64,000 nt of DNA from Girardinichthys multiradiatus (GCF_021462225.1 NC_061813.1:21476442-21540441); one strand, 5' to 3'; numbered from the stretch's first letter, positions 1 through 11,460 are shown. The notes: generated by a model not told the origin, from the letters alone. A program made the numbers and translations.

Positions 1-1338
1 AAACTCAGGCTGATAGCTAGGTAAATTTGTTCAAAATAATTTAAAATTGTCATGATCATATTTTTTGCTTTGAGAGACTAAAACAGGAAACAGTTATTTT
101 ACTGAGCTGTTCAGTAACCTTTTTCAGTCTCTCATGTACACACACACATAGTCATATACAGACAAACCTCAACTCATGAATAACTAATGACCGTTCACAG
201 CAAAAAAGCTTGAACAGAGGGATTTTGTTGCTGTAATTAGCATTGTACCACTATTTGTGCCCAAATAAAGCTAAAGAGTGGACTGCAGCAGACATTTTAA
301 ACTACTGTTATGTTCTTAAGTCTGTTGTGCCCCTTCACCCCTCCTTGCTCTCATTAGGCTGTATACAAATGTAGTAGCTTAGTAAAGTAACGTTAATAAA
401 AGTATGAATGGATTATTTTGAGGCCCAATAATCAGTCTTGGACTAAATACCACTAAAGGTATGGGCACAAACTGATTGCTTAAAGCACCAGGACAAAAAT
501 GGCACGCAATTGTTGTGTAAAAGAAACCTCGATTGAAAAAACATACGGTATCAACTTTGCAATCATTTTTAAATGAATAAAGCTAGTTCCCAGGACAGCT
601 TTTGTCTGTTTTCAATAAATTTAGGCTTCTGATTGTTCTACTAACTCAAGGGGTTCTGCTTGACTAGAAGCTAACCACTGTCCACTCTTGGACATTATGT
701 AACTTTGCTAGATAATTGTTTACTCAATTTTCATTGGAATGCTATTGGAATTTCTTGAAAACATAAATCGCTGACAGCAAAAATTGTGCCTTTTTTGTGA
801 TGCTTGCTGTTACTAAGTGGAGATATACTATTAAACCCTGGTTTATTAGCTAACAGCCAGCTATTTAGCCAGTACCAGGATACAAGTGCAGTACCGCTAT
901 CTCCAGGCCAAACTTTACTATCGAGCTTTTACTGCTTTTGACCTGGACTACAGAAGGAGTCCTGCTAACCCCAAGGCCTGAGCAGCAGCACCGCAAACCC
1001 AGCCATCCACTAGGCCTTAGAAGGAACTCAACCAACCTCAGTTGTCAGCCAAGCCTCAACAGCAACCCAGCTAACCCCAACCATCAGTGAGGCACCAGTA
1101 GCAGTCCAGCTAACCCCAGTTAGCTGGACCAAACCTCAATGCAGCAAGTATTATGCAAACAGAAACAAAGGTGTAATTAAACATCATAAAAAAAAGGTTT
1201 TTCAAACCCTAAGCCATGCTCGTATATATAGGATGCAAAGGCTAAGCCCAAGTTTTTGATCTATGAACTGTATCAGCACAGGAACTAGATGAAAATATTA
1301 ATTGTTTAAGACACTCTAGAGTAAAAGATGTATTCAGC
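1..1338. other. AT-rich non-coding DNA, no gene seen
   Basis: I see no gene here. Between about 940 and 1140 a short CA-rich unit (CAGCTAACCCCA and variants) recurs imperfectly several times. This could be the worn 5' part of the LINE fragment that follows, but no protein similarity supports that. Confidence 0.5.
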
Positions 1339-1780
1339 TTGGATATGCTTCTGCTTAAAAACTATAAGCAATCCTTTTGTGCTCTTATTACTAACATTAT
1401 AAATCAGTCTGTAAATGAAAGTGTATTATCAAACTGCTGGAAATGTTCTGTAATCACAACAATACTTAAAATGGGAGAACCTGCAGATATCAGTAATTAT
1501 AGACCAATTATCAACCTTCCAGTGGTCTCTAAAAGTGATGAAAAACGCATATCAGAACAACTAAAAAAATCATCATCACTACAGTCGTTTTTATCTCCAC
1601 CCAATGCAGTTTGGTTTTAGGAAACACCGTTCTACTGAAACAGTTAAGTGCCTTTTTCTAGAAAATATAAAGTGATAAAGATGGAATAATTGGAGTAGTG
1701 TTCTTAATTTAAAGAAAGCTTTTGACAGTCAATCACCACATTATATTACATAAATTAAGCTAAAATGAAAGTGTGTAAGA
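1339..1780 (+). pseudogene. LINE reverse transcriptase fragment (jockey/CR1/L2 type)
   Basis: An open stretch at 1339-1620 contains the reverse transcriptase block SNYRPIINLPVVSK. The next block follows in another frame (GFRKHRSTET at about 1613-1645), then a degraded LKKAF segment near 1705-1735. These blocks, in this order, are the finger/palm start of non-LTR reverse transcriptases. The catalytic FADD region, the endonuclease and a 3' tail are absent, so this is an old internal fragment. The assignment to a LINE is secure; the exact clade is not. Confidence 0.75.
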
Positions 1781-1840
1781 TTAACATTTACAAAATCTTC
1801 ATCCTCTGAAAATCTTGGGGCCACTGTGTATATATATATA

Positions 1841-3447
1841 CAGGTCCTTCTCAAAATATTAGCATATTGTGATAAAGTTAATTATTTTCCATAATGTCAT
1901 GATGAAAATTTAACATTCATATATTTTAGATTCATTGCACACTAACTGAAATATTTCAGGTCTTTTATTGTCTTAATACGGATGATTTTGGCATACAGCT
2001 CATGAAAACCCAAAATTCCTATCTCACAAAATTAGCATATCATTAAAAGGGTCTCTAAACGAGCTATGAACCTAATCATCTGAATCAACGAGTTAACTCT
2101 AAACACCTGCAAAAGATTCCTGAGGCCTTTAAAACTCCCAGCCTGGTTCATCACTCAAAACCCCAATCATGGGTAAGACTGCCGACCTGACTGCTGTCCA
2201 GAAGGCCACTATTGACACCCTCAAGGAAGAGGGTAAGACACAGAAATAAATTTCTGAACGAATAGGCTGTTCCCAGAGTGCTGTATCAAGGCACCTCAGT
2301 GGGAAGTCTGTGGGAAGGAAAAAGTGTGGCAGAAAACGCTGCACAACGAGAAGAGGTGACCGGACCCTGAGGAAGATTGTGGAGAAGGGCCGATTCCAGA
2401 CCTTGGGGGACCTGCGGAAGCAGTGGACTGAGTCTGGAGTAGAAACATCCAGAGCCACCGTGCACAGGCGTGTGCAGGAAATGGGCTACAGGTGCCGCAT
2501 TCCCCAGGTCAAGCCACTTTTGAACCAGAAACAGCAGCAGAAGCGCCTGACCTGGGCTACAGAGAAGCAGCACTGGACTGTTGCTCAGTGGTCCAAAGTA
2601 CTTTTTTCGGATGAAAGCAAATTCTGCATGTCATTCGGAAATCAAGGTGCCAGAGTCTGGAGGAAGACTGGGGAGAAGGAAATGCCAAAATGCCAGAAGT
2701 CCAGTGTCAAGTACCGACAGTCAGTGATGGTCTGGGTAGCCGTGTCAGCTGCTGGTGTTGGTCCACTGTGTTTTATCAAGGGCAGGGTCAATGCAGCTAG
2801 CTATCAGGAGATTTTGGAGCACTTCATGCTTCCATCTGCTGAAAAGCTTTATGGAGATGAAGATTTCATTTTTCAGCACGACCTGGCACCTGCTCACAGT
2901 GCCAAAACCACTGGTAAATGGTTTACTGACCATGGTATCACTGTGCTCAATTGGCCTGCCAACTCTCCTGACGTGAACCCCATAGAGAATCTGTGGGATA
3001 TTGTGAAGAGAACGTTGAGAGACTCAAGACCCAACACTCTGGATGAGCTAAAGGCCGCTATCGAAGCATCATGGGCCTCCATAAGACCTCAGCAGTGCCA
3101 CAGGCTGATTGCCTCCATGCCACGCCGCATTGAAGCAGTCATTTCTGCCAAAGGATTCCCGACCAAGTATTGAGTGCATAACTGTGTATGATTATTTGAA
3201 GGTTGACGTTTTTTGTATTAAAAACACTTTTATTTTATTGGTCGGATGAAATATGCTAATTTTGTGAGATAGGAATTTTGGGTTTTCATGAGCTGTATGC
3301 CAAAATCCTCCGTATTAAGACAATAAAAGACCTGAAATATTTCAGTTAGTGTGCAATGAATCTAAAATATATGAATGTTAAATTTTCATCATGACATTAT
3401 GGAAAATAATGAACTTTATCACAATATGCTAATATTTTGAGAAGGAC

Positions 3448-3450
<3 letters not shown>
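1841..3450 (+). mobile_element. Young Tc1/mariner element, copy 1 of 4
   Basis: The element is 1610 bp and lies between TA dinucleotides (1839-1840 and 3451-3452). It begins CAGGTCCTTCTCAAAATATT and ends with the inverse. The inverted repeats can be followed for about 200 bp on each side (about 1841-2040 and 3252-3450). It carries one transposase reading frame. Near-identical copies lie at 21760, 27239 and 47825. It inserted beside a (TA)n tract that supplied the TA target. Confidence 0.97.
2169..3173 (+). pseudogene. Tc1 transposase, one premature stop (copy 1)
   Basis: This frame of 335 codons encodes a DDE transposase that would bind the inverted repeats and cut and paste the element at TA. 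The start ATG at 2169 is chosen because all four copies share it and the N-terminal helix-turn-helix (IGCSQSAVSRHLSG) follows. The catalytic residues are visible: D in FSDESK, D in QHDLAPAH and E in NPIENLW. Exactly 34 residues separate the last two, the DD34E signature of the Tc1 family. A stop codon (TAA at 2247-2249) replaces the GAA seen in the other three copies at codon 27. The frame is open after that, so a protein could begin only at a later ATG such as 2310, without part of the DNA-binding domain. Confidence 0.95.

Positions 3451-3506
<56 letters not shown>
3451..3506. repeat. (TA)n microsatellite
   Basis: About 28 uninterrupted TA units directly follow Tc1 copy 1. The copy is also preceded by a shorter TA run at 1829-1840, so the element landed in or next to a TA tract, which then probably expanded. 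Confidence 0.95.
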
Positions 3507-3508
<2 letters not shown>

Positions 3509-4032
3509 TGTGAATGAATGCTGTAAACAAAGCATGCTTTCAGAGGGGAAGTGTTAATCATTTATTTTTATCAATCGACAAAATGCAATGAATGAACAAA
3601 AGTGAAATCTAAATCAAATCAATATTTGGTGTGACCACCCTTTGCCTTCAAAACAGCATCAATTCTTCTAGGGACACTTTCACGCAGTTTTTGAAGGAAC
3701 TCGGCTCGTAGGTTGTTCCAAACATCTTGGAGAATTAACCACAGATCTTCTGTGGATGTAGGCTTTCTCACGTCCTTCTGTCTCTTCATGTAATCCCAGA
3801 CACACTCCATTATGTTGAGATCAGGGCTCTGTGGCAGCCACACCATCATTTCCAGTAATTCTTGTTCTTCTTTACGCTGAAGATAGTTCTTAATGACTTT
3901 GGCTGTATCTTTGGGTTCCCTCATTAGCATTTTGTAAATTGATTAAAATTAACAATCAACATTTATATTTCTGAAACCATTCTTGGTTTACAGCATTTTT
4001 TCACACCTGCCTAAAACCTTTGCACAGTACTG
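3507..4032 (-). mobile_element. Internally deleted Tc1/mariner relative
   Basis: This piece of about 526 bp has inverted ends. The minus-strand reading inward from 4032 (CAGTACTGTGCAAAGGTTTT and on) matches, after its first 25 or so bases, the sequence starting at 3507 (GGTGTGAATGAATGCTGTAA). The right end is bounded by TA at 4033-4034. The outermost bases of the left end are missing where the (TA)n tract begins. Between the arms only the C-terminal third of a transposase remains, so the element is non-autonomous. Confidence 0.85.
3619..3930 (-). pseudogene. Tc1 transposase C-terminal remnant
   Basis: The minus-strand reading gives the end of a Tc1-type transposase: SPDLNIMECVWDYMK, which holds the third acidic catalytic residue, then SVPRRIDAVLKAKGGHTKY and a stop. 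The DNA-binding domain and the first two catalytic Asp residues were removed by an internal deletion that joins the C-terminal part almost directly to the inverted repeat near 3930. The family differs from the young Tc1 copies in this window. It cannot act on its own. Confidence 0.88.
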
Positions 4033-4339
4033 TATATACAGTATATGTATATAGTCCCAGAAGTAAACTTTCTTAAACTTCCACAGCCCCCATCTCCCTG
4101 TACATGCCTATTATAGAATTTATGTGACAGAGGAGAACGAACAAAACTAAAATTACACTTTCTTTGAGGTCAGATATGAGGCTTTGCAGTATAAACATTT
4201 GCAAATGAGTATTGATATAACGTAGACGCTCTGCAGAATATGTATTACTTCAGTCTGTTTTCTGTATTTCCCAGGTGTTATTAAGACCCAAAATGAGCAA
4301 GAAGATAAATGTTACCATTTTTGACAGGCATTCTGCCCA

Positions 4340-4745
4340 GAGTGCACCCCATTTCTCACCCAGTGACTGCTGGGTTGGTAGGCTCCAGCCCCCCACCATC
4401 CCCCTGAACAGGATTAACAGAAGGATGGAGGGATATTTAGGTAACACATTTCTGATAAATATAAGAATCTCTAAAAGCCAGACAGTCATTTTCTATACCG
4501 CTTCTTCCATAGTGGGTCGCGGGGAAGCTGGTGCCTATCTCCAGCAGTCTCTGCGCAGGAGGCAGGGTACACCCTGGACAGGTCGCCAGTCCATCGCAGG
4601 GCAACATGCAAACAACCATGCACACATTCATTCAAACACCTAAGGGCAATTTAGAGAGACCAATTAACCTAACAGGCATGTCTTTGGACTGTGAGAGGAA
4701 GCCGGAGTGCCCAGTGAGAACCCATGCATGCATGGGGAGAACATT
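4340..4745. repeat. Dispersed teleost SINE-like repeat, two parts in opposite orientation
   Basis: Two adjacent pieces share a core. The stretch at about 4360-4440 (GACTGCTGGG...GGCTCCAGCC) is an inverted version of the stretch beginning near 4485 (CTTCTTCCATAGTGGGTCGC...CTCCAGCAGTC). The second piece runs on through GGACAGGTCGCCAGTCCATC to about 4745. A second copy of this sequence lies at 60590-60781, and its downstream continuation is found at 5700-5812. I know the motif as common across fish genomes but cannot name the family with certainty. Confidence 0.75.
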
Positions 4746-5699
4746 GTCATAATAAGGTGAGATCTTTCCATGTAATCCATGCAACATTCAGTAACTGGTC
4801 ATAGTTAACTCCATAAAAGTTACAATAAATATCCTTATATCCTTATGTGTAATCCATGCAATAATTATTAAAATACACAGTTGAAGCAGTAGGGAGTGAA
4901 ACAAGCATGTTCTCATATTTTGGAACTGAGACTGGAGAGGCCTGTGTGGAGCCACATATTGTCTGCCACATATTATCTGTCTTATCTTTTGCAAAAATAT
5001 AAACAAGTATATCCAAAGAAATTATGTATGATGATTTTACATTGTTTCACATGTATTAAATGAAATTAGTAACCTTTGATTAACAAGTTAAAAGATGTAT
5101 GATTGAAATGTGGGTACTGAGAATTAAAGTAAAAAACATTAAGGTTTGACATTCTCAATCAGCTATATATGAAAGAGATATAACGTTAATCATTTGTGAA
5201 GCATGAATAAAAATAATGAAGTGATGGTTTTGTAACTGTGTTTTAAAGTAAATGCTGAAAGCTGAAGAATGGAATGTAATACTGTGTAAAGTTTAAAATT
5301 GAGCAGATTAGGGAAAGAACTGTAGGATGACTAGGAGTGAAGGCTAACGGGAGGAAGGGAGGTTACGACTACAGCCAGCTGCGTTGCGTGGCTATTACCG
5401 GCATCTCCAAGAGCCAGTTGTAAAATTAGGGAATGAGCAGCCGTGAACAAAAGTGACTGTTGAAAGTGTGGATGACTGCGATAGCCTACTCAGTTGTCCA
5501 GACCTCCAGTTGAAGAAGGGCGAGACTTTTGTATGAAGGCTGTCAGAGGCTAGGTGAGTCATTTCCCAACACCAGCTTAAACAGAACTTTCAGTAAACCT
5601 GCTTAGTAAGATCTTTCAGGTTAAGGGAAGTCCAGACCCGTTGGATGGAGAGCTGGATTGAGCAATCCCTTTAGACATAGGGGAGTAGTAGCTCATCGG
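4746..5699. other. Non-coding DNA, no gene seen
   Basis: This is AT-rich sequence with no recognisable gene or repeat. A somewhat more GC-rich stretch near 5340-5530 has no match I recognise. Confidence 0.4.
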
Positions 5700-5812
5700 A
5701 CAACGAAAACATGCAAACTCCATGCAGAAAGACCCCCGGCTGGAAGTCAAACCCAGGACCTTCTTGCTGCAAGGCAACAGTGCTACCAACTGCACCACCG
5801 TGCAGCCCTCCT
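5700..5812. repeat. SINE-like repeat fragment, tRNA-like end
   Basis: The sequence from CATGCAAACTCCATGCAGAA to CTGCACCACCGTGCAGCCC is a familiar teleost repeat end. It contains a region resembling the inverted B-box part of a tRNA (GGAAGTCAAACCCAGGACC). It is the same family as the pieces at 4340-4745 and 60590-60781. There is no clover-leaf that would support a functional tRNA. Confidence 0.65.
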
Positions 5813-6785
5813 CTCAAAAAGCCAATGGTATAAATTCAAAGTACCATAATGTAGTTCCTTTTCATGCTATTTAAACAAGCATCGCCTTTAGTTTGTGTTT
5901 TTCTGCATTCTTTCTCAGGCTGTATTATGGTAGTAATGTACTCTAATCGTGGTCATTTTTTCACTGGGCCATTTATGTTATAATGAAAGCTTGAATCATA
6001 GATAACAACACACCATTGACTAAGGGACATGCACGTGCACCAACACAGCCACACAGACAGACACAGTCATTGCTTGGTGGATACTGAAGCACTCACATTA
6101 GCATGACATGATGAATGACTATTTGCTTCTTTCTCTGCAATGCAATATGTTTTAATACAGTCCTACTTTACACCTTTTCTTGTTTCTCCTCACTTATGAG
6201 AAGCCTCTTTTTCTTTATTAAAAACCATTAATTACACTTGACACATCTAAGAGGTGTGAATGACTTGTGCGGTAAATATTACTATCGTAGTCTCCTTAAT
6301 AATTATTGAAAGTTGGAACGAGGAGTCAGCTAATCCATTAATGTAACAACAAATAAATTTTAAAACAGGTTTTAGTAGTTTATTTTAGATTAGCAAACGC
6401 AAGTCCAAGCTTTACGTGTGGAATATAAACAAATTCACAGACACTAAAAAATGACTTTGCAAAGCCTGCATTGTTTGTTGTAGATGTTATTGATCTGTTT
6501 GAATGATGATGTAACACCTCGAGCACAAAAACATTTTGAAACATAAGTAGCTCATGTTTAGTTTTATCCTCAAATAGTGAAAATCAGAAGATAAAACCCC
6601 AAAGACTTTCTATCAAATCTAGACCATTCCGAAACTTATGTTTTCCTCTCATTATTTCATTATTTTGTTGATTTGAATGTTTGCTTGAATTTAAAATAAA
6701 AAATAAAACTCTTGATTTTCAATTATTTCTAGCAGATATGTGAAGAGTTTTGGTTCAAACAGAGCGATTGTTAGAACTGTTAGAC
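5813..6785. other. AT-rich non-coding DNA
   Basis: I see nothing beyond AT-rich unique sequence. Confidence 0.4.
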
Positions 6786-6919
6786 TTTATATTTTCATCC
6801 ATTTGACAGAGCACCCAATGCCCTCTGAAGAGAAGTAACCCTAAGTCATGATACTGCGACTACCATGTTTCACTGTGGGTATGGTTTTCTTTTGGTATTC
6901 TTCAGTGTTGATTTGTGTC
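6786..6919 (-). repeat. Old Tc1-like relic, left part
   Basis: The words CTACCATGTTTCACTGTGGG and CTTCAGTGTTGATTTGTGTC belong to a widespread fish Tc1-like element, read here against its transposase. The relic does not end at 6919. It was split by the Gypsy element at 6920, continues at 11466-11498, is split again by the second Gypsy and resumes at 19931. Joining across both insertions gives a continuous relic. Confidence 0.7.
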
Positions 6920-7380
6920 TGTCATGTGACGTTCTGTTGGTTTATGGTTTTGCAGTGTTTCCCTTTTTTTTTATCTTCCTGTTTTATTTTGTGGAGTAAT
7001 TTCCTGTCTCATTTCAGAGAACTTCACTTCCTGTGATTCTCTTCTTCAATCAGCCTCGGCCACACGCTAATGTTATCCACCTGTGTCTCATTATCCTCCT
7101 TTGTTTTTTTTGCCTATTTATTCCTCACCCTGTGCAGCTTCCTTTGCTGGTTCATCTTCGTCCCTTGTGTCAAGCATTCCAGCTTTTCTTTAAATCCTTG
7201 CCTTCCAGTGATTTTTGACCCAGCTAGTATTTTGGATGTGCCTCTGCCTCTGTTTAAAAACTTCAGCTTGGATTGGATTGGATTTCTGTGTATCGACCTT
7301 GGCCTGTATTAAAGGATTTCTGCTTTTATGCCATTATGTTGAGTCTTGCATTTGAGTCCTCATCTCTGTGCGGCACAACA
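6920..7380 (+). repeat. Gypsy 1 left LTR
   Basis: The repeat is 461 bp, begins TGTCATGTGACG and ends GCACAACA. A polyadenylation-like ATTAAA lies near 7310 within TGGCCTGTATTAAAGGATTT. It shares long stretches with 11258-11460, for example TTGTTTTTTTTGCCTATTTA and TATGTTGAGTCTTGCATT. Confidence 0.9.
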
Positions 7381-8370
7381 GTACGAACTGGCCAAGAATG
7401 GACTCAGCATGCTCAGACTCAGTGTAAATGCTTTGGGTGCTCAGGGAAAACAGATTCAACAACAGGAGGAGCAACTGGCTCGCCTACACCAAGAGATCAT
7501 ACACTTCTGGGGAGCCTCCCAGGAGTGGGGGCCCAGTGCAGGGACAATGTTTATCTCAAACCAATGAGACTATTGGTGCACAGTCATTTTTTCCTGCCTC
7601 TCCTGTTCCTCTAGCCCGTCCAGAGACGTTTTCTGGGGACTCTGATAAGTATCACGCATTTCTGACACAATCTAGTCTCCAATTTGAACTACAGTCCCAT
7701 TCTTTCCCCTCGGAAAGAGCCAAGATAGCCTTCATTATTTCTCATCTTACAGGCATAGCAGAGGCATGGGCTACTAGTGAGTGGGAGCACAATTCAGCCA
7801 TTTGTGGGTAACTTGAACACTTTTCTAAGAGTTTCACTCAAATTTTTCACCAGGCCTGGACGGGAGTCAACCAGAGCCTTGTATAGACTGCAGCAGAACA
7901 GGAGACGTGTTTCTGATTATGTAATTGAATTTCGCACCTTGGCAGCTGGCAGTGATTGGAATCATTCAGCATTTTTGATGCCTTTTTGAATGGGCGTTAT
8001 GCTGAACTGAAGGATCATTTGGCACCTTTGGATCTACCTGCAGATTTGGACTATCGTATTGCTTTAGCAATGAAGATCGATAAGAGACTCTGAACAACGT
8101 AGAGAGATGCTTTATTCTGACAACTTCACACCCATCTATGGAGACACAGTGCTGCCAACAATTCAACTTTCTAGGGTACTCGGACTCCAGAGTCGGCTCC
8201 CACCATGGCTCCAGCTTTATCTGTTTCATCTGAGGAACCCATGTAACTTGGCTGGTCCCACCTCTCTCCTGAGGAGCGTCAACGTCGTCTGAAGATGGGC
8301 CTATATCTATATGGTGGTCAGTCAGGCCATCTAATTTTCAACTGCCCAGCTAATTAGAGGGTTCCTTTAA
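7381..8370 (+). pseudogene. Gypsy 1 gag, frameshifted
   Basis: Gag would form the virus-like particle. Translation begins right at the LTR boundary with a glutamine-rich, probably coiled-coil stretch (QIQQQEEQLARLHQEI). A capsid-like block follows in a second frame (RPETFSGDSDKYHAFLTQSS, then HLTGIAEAWATSEWE) and a third frame holds RRRVSDYVIEFRTLAAGSDW. Near 8310-8350 a degenerate zinc knuckle remains (GGQSGHLIFNCP): the GH and last Cys are kept but the first Cys pair is gone. At least three frame changes and several stops break it. The block order matches sushi-like Gypsy gag proteins. Confidence 0.85.
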
Positions 8371-8439
8371 AGAGGACCATGGTGAGTTCCTCTATTTTCT
8401 CTTTTAGCTCCAAATGTGTTAAACCCACTATTTTAGTCT

Positions 8440-11257
8440 CCACTCCTAAAAGACTATAGATCAGATTGTTTTTATAGACTCTGGTGCAGATGCTAAACTG
8501 ATGGATGCTCGTTTTGCAAAACAATTGACCTTAGAGATACTACCCCTTCATGAATCTTTGCTGACCACAACTTTGAATGGACATCATTTGTGTTCTGTTT
8601 CCCACCACACTTCACCAGTTAAGATTACTTTCCCTGATCAGCATTCAGAGATGATTAGGTTTCTTCTGGCAGATTTTCCTCAGCACCCTGTAATTCTAGG
8701 GTCAACATTTATACAACATAAACCAAACAATGAATGGGCTACCAGTTCTATTCTGTCCTGGAACTGTAATTGTCTACAGAGCCAATCTGCTCCAGTGAAT
8801 GCTTTTCCTCCTCAAACCCAGCCTTCCATACCAGATTTAGACTTTGATTTTCCTGAACTGTTCAAAGTTACCACCTGTTATCGTGACCTTAAAGAAGTGT
8901 TTAGCAAATGACGTGCTACTTCACTGCCCCTTCATCAGCCATACAACTGTGCCATTGACCTGCTGCCAGGAACCTCGCCCCCTAAGGGACATCTCTACTC
9001 ATTGTCCTTACCTGAACAGGAGGCCATGAAGCACTATGTGGCCTCCGCTCTCAGGCATCATTCAACCATCTTCCTCTCCTGCTGGAGCAGGATTTTTCTT
9101 TGTGGCCAAGAGGGACAAGTCCCTGCAGCCATGTATCGATTATCGGGGGCTCAATGACATCACCATCAGGAACAGGTACCCTCTCCCTCTTATCTCTTCA
9201 GTTTTTGAACTGTTACAAGGTGCTAGGATTTTTACAAAGTTGGACTTGAGAAATGCTTATCACCTTGTGAGAATTAGGGAGGGAGATGAGTGGAAGACCA
9301 CCTTCAATACACCCATTGGGCACTATGAATATCTTGTGAGGCCATTTGGACTAACTAATGCCCCAGCTGTTTTTCAGGCCTTGATTAATGATGTACACAG
9401 AGACATGTTCAATGAATTTGTCTTTGTATACCTGGACAACATTCTGATTTTCTCTCCTGATGAGCAGTCCCATACTAACCATGTTCGTAAGGTTCTCCAG
9501 CGTCTTCTTCAGCATCAGCTTTATGTGAAAGCTGAGAAGTGCGACTTTCACATGCCCACAGTCTCTTTTCTTGGCCTCATCGTGGGTCAGGGAGAGATCC
9601 AGATGGATCTTGCCAAGGTGGAGGCAGTGAGTGACTGGCCAGTCCAAACTTCAAGAAAGGAGGTACAAAGGTTTTTGGGTTTTGCAAACCTTTATAGAAA
9701 GTTCATAAGGGGCTTCAGCACCATTGCAGCACCTTTGCATGCCTTAACTTCTCCAACAGTTTCTGTGGTCTCCTCAGGTGACAAGGACTTCCAGGAACTC
9801 AAGAGCAGTTTTAACTCAGCCCCAATCATTGCCATGCCAGATCCTCAGCTTCAGTTTGTGGTTGAAGTAGATGCCTCAGATTCTGGAGTGGGGGGTGTCC
9901 TTTTCAATGCTCGTTGCAGGATGATCACATTCACCCCTGTGCCTTCCTCTCATGTAAACTGTCTTCTGCTGAGAAGGATTATGATATCAGTGATTGAGAG
10001 TTGTTGGCCATTAAGGTGGCTTTAGAGGAATGGGGTCACTGGCTTGAAAGGGCAGAACAGCCATTTCTCATCTGGACAGACCACAAGAACTTTGAGTACC
10101 TTCGGAGGGCCAAGAGACTGAACCCCCGTCAAGCCAGGTGGGCCTTGTTTTTTAACAGTTTTTACTTCACTGTTTCCTATAGACCTGGTTCAAAAAATGC
10201 TAAACCAGATGCCCTGTCTTGCTTGCATAGTCCTGCCTCCACCACCCCTGTGGCTCCAGAGCACCTTATCCCATCCTCATCCTGGGGTCAAAAGAACGCA
10301 GTTTGTCGTACAGCAGCAATTTTGGTGGCCTTATGAGGAGAGACATTGTGGAGTATGTGGCAGCCTGTCCTGTTTGTGGCCAGCACAAACCTTCACACAC
10401 TCGTTCTTCAGGACTGCTCCATCTTCTCCCAATTCCAACTCGACTCTGGTCTCATATCTCTCTGGATTTTGTTACGGGCCTGCCCGATTCAGAAGGTAAT
10501 AACACCATTCTCAGTAGTTGACAGATTTTTTTAAATGGTTCACTTCATTCCTCTTGCTAAGCTGCCCTCAGCTAAAGTGACGGTAGATGTCTTAATGACT
10601 CATGTATTCAGGATCCATGGTTTCTGGACTGGTGTGGTTTCTGACAGGGGTCCTCAGTTTTGGTAAGTCTTTTGTTCCTTGTTAGGAGCATTTGTCAGTC
10701 TCTCATCAGGTTATCATCCTCAAACTAATGGGCAGTCTGAATGACTGAATCTGGAGTTGGAAACTGGTTTATGCATCCTCGCCTCCAGATGTCCCTCTTC
10801 CTGGAGTAAGCAGCTCATTTGGGTGGAGTTTGCCCACAACACACTTCCTTGTTCATCCACTGGACTTTCCCCTTTCCACTGTGTCCACGGCTATCAACCT
10901 CCTCTGTTTCCAGCCCTTGAGAAGGAGGTTGGTGTTCTGCCCTCGCCCTTAAATGTCGCTGTTGTAGAACCTGGGTCAGGGCATGCCGCACCCTTCTAAA
11001 ACAGTCTTGAGCCTACAAGAGGGCTGCTGACCGACACAGGGCTCCAGCACCACCCTATGAAGTGGGACAGAAAGTGTGGCCATCTACTTGAGATCTTCCT
11101 CGTTGCACTGACTCACGTAAGCTATCTCCAAAGTTTATTGGGCCATTTCCTGTGTCAAAGGTTATTAATCCTGTGGCTGTGAGACTCAAGCTCCCCAGGG
11201 CCATGAGATACAATCCAACCTTTCATGTTAGCCGTGTGAAACCGCATAAGGAGAGTG
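8440..11257 (+). pseudogene. Gypsy 1 pol (PR-RT-RH-IN), broken
   Basis: The aspartic protease motif DSGAD is at 8478-8492. Reverse transcriptase fills 9036-9700 and includes [19 protein letters not shown] and [20 protein letters not shown]. The catalytic box reads YLDN (9429-9440) rather than YLDD, so an essential Asp is lost. RNase H follows ([14 protein letters not shown], then [10 protein letters not shown] near 10075). Integrase shows a zinc-finger remnant (CPVCGQHK), the first Asp in [16 protein letters not shown] near 10636, and NGQSE followed by a stop at 10742-10744. The C-terminal part ([11 protein letters not shown]...[13 protein letters not shown]) ends at the damaged LTR, and no chromodomain is left. 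Several frameshifts separate the pieces. Confidence 0.93.
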
Positions 11258-11460
11258 TAATGTATCCAACTGTGCCTCATTGTCCTTCTTTGTTTTTTTT
11301 GCCTATTTACTCCTCACCCTGTACAGCTTCCTCTGCCAGTTTGTCTTCGAAATGGATTGGATTTCTGTGAATCAACCTTGGCCTTGTATTAAAGGATTAC
11401 TGTTTTTATGCCACTATGTTGAGTCTTGCATTGTATTCGTCCTCCGTGTGCTGTATGACA
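11258..11460 (+). repeat. Gypsy 1 right LTR, truncated
   Basis: The sequence matches the left LTR from its interior (about 7067) to its end. It lacks the first 145 or so bases and has a further internal gap of about 90 bp after CTGCCAGTTTGTCTTCG. It ends TGTATGACA next to the GTGTC duplication. Confidence 0.88.

Larger units (their letters stand above)
6920..11460 (+). mobile_element. Ty3/Gypsy retrotransposon 1
   Basis: Direct 5-bp duplications GTGTC (6915-6919 and 11461-11465) flank an element that starts TGTCA and ends TGACA. In order it contains an LTR, gag, protease, reverse transcriptase, RNase H, integrase and a truncated LTR. This protease-RT-RH-IN order is that of Gypsy elements. 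The 3' side is damaged: the integrase C-terminus runs straight into the middle of the right LTR, with loss of the polypurine tract and of the LTR start. Many frameshifts and stops make it inactive. Confidence 0.95.

Noticed and set aside
2129..2458. Minus-strand open frame of 109 codons that recurs in all four young Tc1 copies (also 22048-22377, 27527-27856, 48113-48445)
   Set aside because: It is the antisense shadow of the conserved DNA-binding part of the transposase; recurrence follows from copy identity, and the peptide has no recognisable motif.
3451..3506. Possible CRISPR or regulatory array
   Set aside because: It is a plain (TA)n microsatellite; no spacers or repeats of CRISPR type occur anywhere in the window.
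5715..5812. tRNA gene suggested by the tRNA-like words
   Set aside because: Only a B-box-like part is visible, no clover-leaf can be formed, and the sequence belongs to a dispersed SINE-like repeat.
6920..11460. Endogenous retrovirus with env
   Set aside because: No envelope-like frame lies between integrase and the right LTR; the gene order and motifs are those of a Gypsy retrotransposon.
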